Assembly (NCBI GenBank): GCA_019136175.1
Contig: JAGVUS010000330.1
Location: forward strand, 1 to 15,085
Source: Chloroflexota bacterium
GTDB taxonomy: Bacteria > Chloroflexota > Anaerolineae > Anaerolineales > Anaerolineaceae
Length of the DNA: 15,085 nt
Direction of reading: 5' to 3'
Position numbers and translations under genes: made by a program. Every line of letters begins with the position of its first letter. Positions within the stretch are counted from its first letter, which is position 1. The notes below the pieces were generated by a model that had not been told where the DNA came from, ran no database searches, and saw only the letters and a program-made list of their open reading frames with translations. This document shows positions 13,670 to 15,085 of this stretch, one piece after another.

Positions 13670-14105
13670 TCAGTTCTGATACACGTTCAGTATCGGAGGT
13701 GACTCGAGCCATAATCCAGCCAACGGGTGTTTTGGAGAAGTATGCCAAGGAAAGCTTTTGAAGATGGTTAAACATGTTTTGGCGTAGATCATACCGAATG
13801 CGCTCTCCAAGTATTCCCACCATGTAGATAAAACCAAATACACCAATTGCCTGAATGACAATTAAGCCTCCGTAAAGAGCCAGAATCCTGATTAATGCAT
13901 CGGGATTTCTGGCGATAATTCCTTCATCAATAATTTGTTTGCCAAGGTATGTGAAAAATGAATCGAGCCCCGATACGATGAGAATGGTGCCCAGAAAACC
14001 AGCCACCATTTTCCAATGAGGTTTAGCCAAAGAAAGGATGCGACGGAATGTTTTCCCGTTAAATTTGGTTTGAAATTCTTCTTCCTCAAAAAACTCAGCT
14101 GACAC
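13584..14105 (-). CDS. N-terminal fragment of the broken ABC exporter subunit (early TMD)
   Basis: The 173-residue reading frame from GTG 14105 has an acidic N-terminus (AEFFEEEEF). It then has the first membrane helices (KMVAGFLGTILIVSGLDSFF and LALYGGLIVIQAIGVFGFIYMVG) and the intracellular coupling segment RIRYDLRQNMFNHLQ. It ends in a non-homologous tail rich in Cys, His and Pro after ILD, marking the frameshift. Confidence 0.7.
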   Translation of the reverse strand: MSAEFFEEEEFQTKFNGKTFRRILSLAKPHWKMVAGFLGTILIVSGLDSFFTYLGKQIIDEGIIARNPDALIRILALYGGLIVIQAIGVFGFIYMVGILGERIRYDLRQNMFNHLQKLSLAYFSKTPVGWIMARVTSDTERVSELITWGILDSALETRPHCSGHSSNPVCYCH

Positions 14106-15085
14106 TTTGGATCTCCTTTTCAAGATCTGTTTCAATTCGGGTTTGGATTTCAAAGATATCGCGATACATGCCCGGTTGTGAAACCAGATCTTCATGAATG
14201 CCACGTTGGATTACCCGTCCATTTTCCAACACCAAAATCAAGTCTGCATTCATGATGGATTGAATGCGATGCGCAATGACGAAAGAGGTTCTTCCTTGCA
14301 TCAGCGATTGAAGGGCTTGCCGTATTTCTGCTTCGGTTTCTGTATCCACGGATGATGTACTGTCATCTAAAATCAATATTCGCGGATTTTTCAATAAAGT
14401 TCGGGCAATGGCAACCCGTTGCTTTTGTCCACCTGAAAGCGTGACACCCTTTTCGCCCACCAATGTTGCGTAACCTTCCGGGAAGGTTAAAATAACATCG
14501 TGGATGGCAGCAGCCTTTGCGGCTGCTTCAATTTCCTCCTGTGTAACCTCTCTGCCTACTCCGTAAAGGATATTCTCCCGGATGGATCGTGAAAATAGAA
14601 ACGGTTCCTGTTCCACAATACCAATTTGGGTTCTCAGGTACTGCTTTGAATATCGTTTCAGTTCCATCCCATCAAGCAGGATTTGTCCTTCTGTGTAATC
14701 ATAAAAGCGGGGGAGCAAGTTCACAAGAGTGGTTTTTCCTGATCCGGTTGAGCCGAGTAGGGCGACCACCTGCCCGGGATGACATTCAAAACTGATATCC
14801 TTCAAAATCGCTGAATTTTCTTCGTACTCAAATCCTACACGGGTAAATACAACATGCCCTGTGGAATTTTCCAAATGTGGTTCACCAGAATCCATATCTT
14901 CACGGCGTTGTTTGATAATATCAAGCACTCTACCAAAGGACACCATACCTGTTGAAAGTTGAACAATAATGCGTCCCAAATTTCTCATCGGGTAAATAAT
15001 CCAGATAATTAAGCCAACATACGCAAGGTAAGTTCCAATACTGATTTCACCATTGATTGCCATGGTGGCACCAAAAAAATACCCC
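14095..15085 (-). CDS. ABC exporter half-transporter, degenerate-site subunit, partial (5' end outside window)
   Basis: The C-terminal 329 residues of a TMD-NBD half-transporter lie here; the frame stays open to the window edge. Visible parts are the last membrane helices (GTYLAYVGLIIWIIYPM), then an NBD with Walker A GSTGSGKTT, Q-loop IVEQEPFLF, canonical signature LSGGQKQRVAIAR, Walker B ILILDDSTSS and the switch His in VIAHRIQSI. The residue after Walker B is Asp instead of Glu, the hallmark of the non-hydrolytic subunit in heterodimeric exporters such as TM287/288, while its partner has Glu and a deviating signature. The two thus make one degenerate and one canonical ATP site. The substrate is unknown (multidrug or lipid export is typical of the group). 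The stop TGA (14097-14095) overlaps the partner's GTG start by 11 bases. Confidence 0.93.
   Translation of the reverse strand, partial: GYFFGATMAINGEISIGTYLAYVGLIIWIIYPMRNLGRIIVQLSTGMVSFGRVLDIIKQRREDMDSGEPHLENSTGHVVFTRVGFEYEENSAILKDISFECHPGQVVALLGSTGSGKTTLVNLLPRFYDYTEGQILLDGMELKRYSKQYLRTQIGIVEQEPFLFSRSIRENILYGVGREVTQEEIEAAAKAAAIHDVILTFPEGYATLVGEKGVTLSGGQKQRVAIARTLLKNPRILILDDSTSSVDTETEAEIRQALQSLMQGRTSFVIAHRIQSIMNADLILVLENGRVIQRGIHEDLVSQPGMYRDIFEIQTRIETDLEKEIQSVS

Larger units (their letters stand above)
12320..14105 (-). pseudogene. ABC exporter half-transporter (TMD-NBD), disrupted by frameshift/deletion
   Basis: This is the second subunit of a heterodimeric ABC exporter. It starts at GTG 14105 (AAGGAG at 14118-14113, seven bases upstream; 11-base overlap with the upstream subunit). 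The frame runs through the first membrane helices to RVTSDTERVSELITWGILD, ending near 13650, and then reads into about 21 aberrant residues and a stop at 13584. In a second frame, homology resumes at QPWKLALIVLGILPIL (from about 13648) and continues through a full nucleotide-binding domain to TAA at 12320. Relatives carry roughly 19 residues between the two blocks where only 7 bases remain, so about 50 bases (not a multiple of three) and one membrane helix are missing. Pseudogene and assembly error are both possible. Confidence 0.8.

Noticed and set aside
13584..13700. Insertion sequence as the cause of the ABC gene break
   Set aside because: No transposase, inverted ends or target duplication; the break is a loss of sequence with a frame change.
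1..15085. CRISPR arrays, defence systems, prophage or attachment sites
   Set aside because: No direct repeat arrays, integrase, nuclease or toxin-antitoxin-like genes were seen; the gene content is housekeeping and general metabolism.

Overview
The window looks like a chromosomal segment from a Chloroflexota bacterium, most likely class Anaerolineae. This is inferred from overall protein resemblance (the MnmA, SpoIIE-type phosphatase, FA2H-like hydroxylase and tRNA m1A58 methyltransferase types), moderate base composition and operon style, not from a marker gene. No phage, IS, CRISPR or other mobile element was seen. Genes are dense and no gene-free stretch exceeds about 300 bases once the tRNA and its flanking signals are counted.

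Region 1 (1-4891, + strand) is one tight operon whose genes overlap or nearly touch. It holds the end of a cysteine desulfurase, mnmA (tRNA 2-thiouridylase, the probable user of that enzyme's sulfur), a small three-helix membrane protein, an S9 prolyl-oligopeptidase-family peptidase, trmI (tRNA m1A58 methyltransferase) and a CoA-pyrophosphatase-type Nudix hydrolase. Two or three of the six genes act on tRNA. A hairpin at 4896-4918 separates this operon from the converging rplY gene.

Region 2 (4896-5870, - strand) carries rplY (ribosomal protein bL25, long TL5/Ctc type) and, upstream of it, a tRNA-Gln(CUG) with its own promoter and terminator. The tRNA terminator T-tract abuts the -35 box of a near-consensus rplY promoter. 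The roughly 90-nt rplY leader contains a hairpin whose 6x6 internal loop (AUGGUA facing GAGAGG) matches bacterial 5S rRNA loop E, the natural binding site of L25, at 11 of 12 positions. The hairpin ends one base before the Shine-Dalgarno. This is the most interesting signal in the window: a probable autoregulatory L25 leader that mimics 5S rRNA.

Region 3 (5912-8925) has a SAM methyltransferase overlapping a stand-alone SpoIIE/RsbU-type PP2C phosphatase (+), then a cytoplasmic PAS-PAS-GGDEF diguanylate cyclase and a YciI-like protein (-). This is a small signalling neighbourhood.

Region 4 (9011-12313) contains a cysteine-cluster protein of the YcgN type overlapping a YjjX-type inosine/xanthosine triphosphatase (+), a two-helix small membrane protein (-), then an amidohydrolase of the MTA/SAH-deaminase group and an FA2H/sterol-desaturase-like di-iron hydroxylase (+).

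Region 5 (12320-15085, - strand) is a heterodimeric ABC exporter pair. The upstream subunit (degenerate Walker B, Asp in place of Glu) runs off the window edge. The downstream subunit is broken by a frameshift with an apparent deletion of about 50 bases in its membrane domain, so it is either a pseudogene or an assembly error.
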